Position numbers and translations under genes: made by a program
Assembly (NCBI GenBank): GCA_002070215.1
Contig: MWCV01000003.1
Coordinates: forward strand, 1-64,000
Length of the DNA stretch: 64,000 nucleotides
DNA from: Chloroflexi bacterium ADurb.Bin180
Lineage (GTDB): Bacteria; Chloroflexota; Anaerolineae; UBA2200
Direction of reading: 5' to 3'
The notes under the pieces: model-generated
Database searches by the model: none
Told to the model about the DNA's origin: nothing
Seen by the model: only the letters and a program-made list of their open reading frames with translations
In this document: piece after piece, positions 62,544 through 64,000 of the stretch
Position numbering within the stretch: the first letter of the stretch is position 1
How the letters are laid out: the number at the start of each line of letters is the position of its first letter

Positions 62544-64000
62544 ATGAGGGCAATCGCCCTTGCTGGAACCGCAGCTCGTCGGACGCTCTGCGTCGCTCTG
62601 ACCCTGGGCGCGCTGTTCGCTCTACTCGCCCTTTCGGTGCGCGCGCAAATCCCGGCAGAGATACATCTGGCGCTGGCCTCCCTCGAGTCCTGGGAGAGCT
62701 TCCAGCCCAGCACCTGGGTCGCTCAGGCGCCAATCACCAGCTCGGTTCAGGTTCATAACGAGGCCGGATTCCACACGGGCGCTTTCTATCAGACTGCCGT
62801 CAACGGCACCTGGAGCGGCTGGACGTCCCTGAACCTCCAGGTTGTGGAGATCAGCCCCAGCCGTCGGGGGCTCACGGTATCTGGCCTCAGCTTTGCTCAT
62901 TCGGTCACCGAAGACCAGAACCAGATCCAGTTTCGGATCAAGTCATCGGCGGACCAGTGGCTGCTTAGCCCGGTCTATCCCATTCGCGTCGATGCTGTTC
63001 CACCTACTTCCACGGTTGGCATAGCCGGCTGGTACGCGTCTCCGGTTCAGATTATCGGGACTGCCTCGGACGTTGGCTCGGGCGTAGCGCGCGTGGACCT
63101 CCAGTTGCAGAGGGAGACAGACGGAGCCTATTTCAACGGCTCGGACTGGCAGGGCACAGAGTGCTGGTTCTCCGCCTCCGGCACCACCAATTGGACGTTC
63201 CTTTTCACCGCTACCGTGCAGTCGGAATACTCGGTATCCTCTCGCGCCGTCGACCTGGTCGGGCTGGTTCAGAGCGTGCCGGTTACGGCGTCGTTCTTTG
63301 TCGACGTAGAGTTGCCTCAGTCTACTGTCGCCACCTCAGGCGACTATCGCTCCGCAACGTGGCCGGGGGCGATTTCGGGAACGGCCACCGACGAAGGCTC
63401 GGGGCTGGCGGTGGTTCAGCTCAGGCTGCAACGGTCGCCAGACGGCTTCTTCTTTCAGGGGGCAGGGTGGGGTGCCAGCCCAGTCTGGATTACCACTACC
63501 GGCACCGACACGTGGTCTCTGCCCTTCGTGCCTTCAGCCGAAGCACACTACAGTGCTACGTCGCGCGCTACGGACAACGTCGGGAACATCGAGGATCAGC
63601 TTGAGATTGTCACCTTCTCCTACGACGATACGCCACCACTGTCGTCCCCGAGCACCGCAGGTTGCCACGATTCGTGGACCGGCGTCATCACCGGAACGGC
63701 CAGCGATGCCGTCTCGGGCGTGGCCGTGGTTCAGGTAACCATCCAGCGGGCGTCCGATAACCTGTTCTACAGCGGTTCGGGGTGGACTCCCGTACCCACG
63801 TGGCTTTCGGCCCTGGGAACGGAACTATGGAGTCTGTCTTTCGCCACCACCCGCGAAACCACCTACCAGGTTTCATCCCGTGCCACCGACCGCTCGGGCA
63901 ACGTTCAAACGGTGCCAGGAACCGCGGCTTTTACCTTTGACATCAGCCCGCCCCAGTCGACCATCTCCACTACCGGCAATCTCAATTCGTGGCCTGGTGC
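62544..64000 (+). CDS. Secreted protein with Ig-like repeats (3' end missing)
   Basis: The reading frame opens at ATG 62544, with AAGGAGGG upstream, and runs past the window edge (485 codons visible). A signal peptide (TLCVALTLGALFALLALSVRAQ) is followed by a unique domain of about 115 residues and then at least three repeats of about 105-110 residues. Each repeat carries a SGTATDEGSGLAVVQLRLQR-like strand, a GSGW or GAGW turn, a TWSLPF-like strand and a SRATDNVGN-like end, as in bacterial Ig-like or fibronectin-like folds. It is probably an adhesin, surface structural protein or the front of a larger cell-surface enzyme; the C-terminus would decide. Confidence 0.85.
   Translation, partial: MRAIALAGTAARRTLCVALTLGALFALLALSVRAQIPAEIHLALASLESWESFQPSTWVAQAPITSSVQVHNEAGFHTGAFYQTAVNGTWSGWTSLNLQVVEISPSRRGLTVSGLSFAHSVTEDQNQIQFRIKSSADQWLLSPVYPIRVDAVPPTSTVGIAGWYASPVQIIGTASDVGSGVARVDLQLQRETDGAYFNGSDWQGTECWFSASGTTNWTFLFTATVQSEYSVSSRAVDLVGLVQSVPVTASFFVDVELPQSTVATSGDYRSATWPGAISGTATDEGSGLAVVQLRLQRSPDGFFFQGAGWGASPVWITTTGTDTWSLPFVPSAEAHYSATSRATDNVGNIEDQLEIVTFSYDDTPPLSSPSTAGCHDSWTGVITGTASDAVSGVAVVQVTIQRASDNLFYSGSGWTPVPTWLSALGTELWSLSFATTRETTYQVSSRATDRSGNVQTVPGTAAFTFDISPPQSTISTTGNLNSWPG

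Overview
The window is a 64 kb piece of a GC-rich bacterial chromosome with close-packed genes, ordinary sigma-70-type promoters (TTGACA/TATAAT-like), no insertion sequences, no phage genes and no CRISPR. An HspR-type heat-shock operon, class II HMG-CoA reductase beside archaeal-type HMG-CoA synthase/thiolase/DUF35 genes, two DUF2207 membrane proteins and an eRF1-like protein together suggest a member of the Chloroflexota (Anaerolineae-like). That placement is inference and cannot be proved from the sequence alone.

Layout. 1-4.3 kb (minus): the end of a glucuronokinase-like GHMP kinase, galU, mtaB and an MFS exporter. 4.3-5 kb: a DUF624-like membrane protein. 5-13.7 kb (minus): one long tightly spaced operon xpt-guaA-sbcD-(PP2C-like/beta-propeller)-tsaD-ATL-selA. 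13.7-17.7 kb (plus): DUF4126, uvrC, a small membrane protein and a pseudouridine-kinase-like PfkB kinase, ending in a clear terminator. 17.7-27.3 kb (minus): heat-shock operon grpE-dnaJ-htrA-hspR-(eRF1-like)-clpB-clpC. 27.4-32.8 kb (plus): DUF2148 protein, tRNA-Pro, tRNA-Gly, tRNA-Met/Ile2, ftsH, a FlK-like thioesterase and a DUF2207 protein with a polyglycine tail.

32.8-39.7 kb (minus) is the most unusual region. A second DUF2207 protein ends in a cytoplasmic tail made of Ala-Cys-His-Ser repeats (13 Cys and 11 His in about 55 residues). It is followed 12 bases later by a PqqD-like/radical SAM/SPASM enzyme, then a coiled-coil protein, a zinc-ribbon membrane protein and a membrane-anchored HExxH metalloprotease. 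I read this as a candidate RiPP-like system in which a radical SAM enzyme modifies a repeat tail attached to a membrane protein.

39.7-47.7 kb (minus): a glycosyltransferase and mevalonate kinase, HEAT-repeat and MBL-fold proteins, then the mevalonate operon HMGR-HMGCS-thiolase-DUF35; this thiolase has Asp where the catalytic Cys should be. 47.9-49.5 kb (plus): a structured leader with a 16-codon reading frame before an MTA/SAH-deaminase-like amidohydrolase. 49.5-55.3 kb: a REC-GAF-histidine kinase, tryptophanase, a DUF123 protein and a large membrane glycosyltransferase-like protein. 55.3-61.5 kb (minus): QueH with an N-terminal RRXRR/PLMP-like extension, ruvB, ilvE, and an operon of two GT2 enzymes, surE and a nitroreductase. 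61.7-64 kb (plus): an orphan OmpR-type regulator and the start of a large secreted protein with Ig-like repeats that runs off the window.
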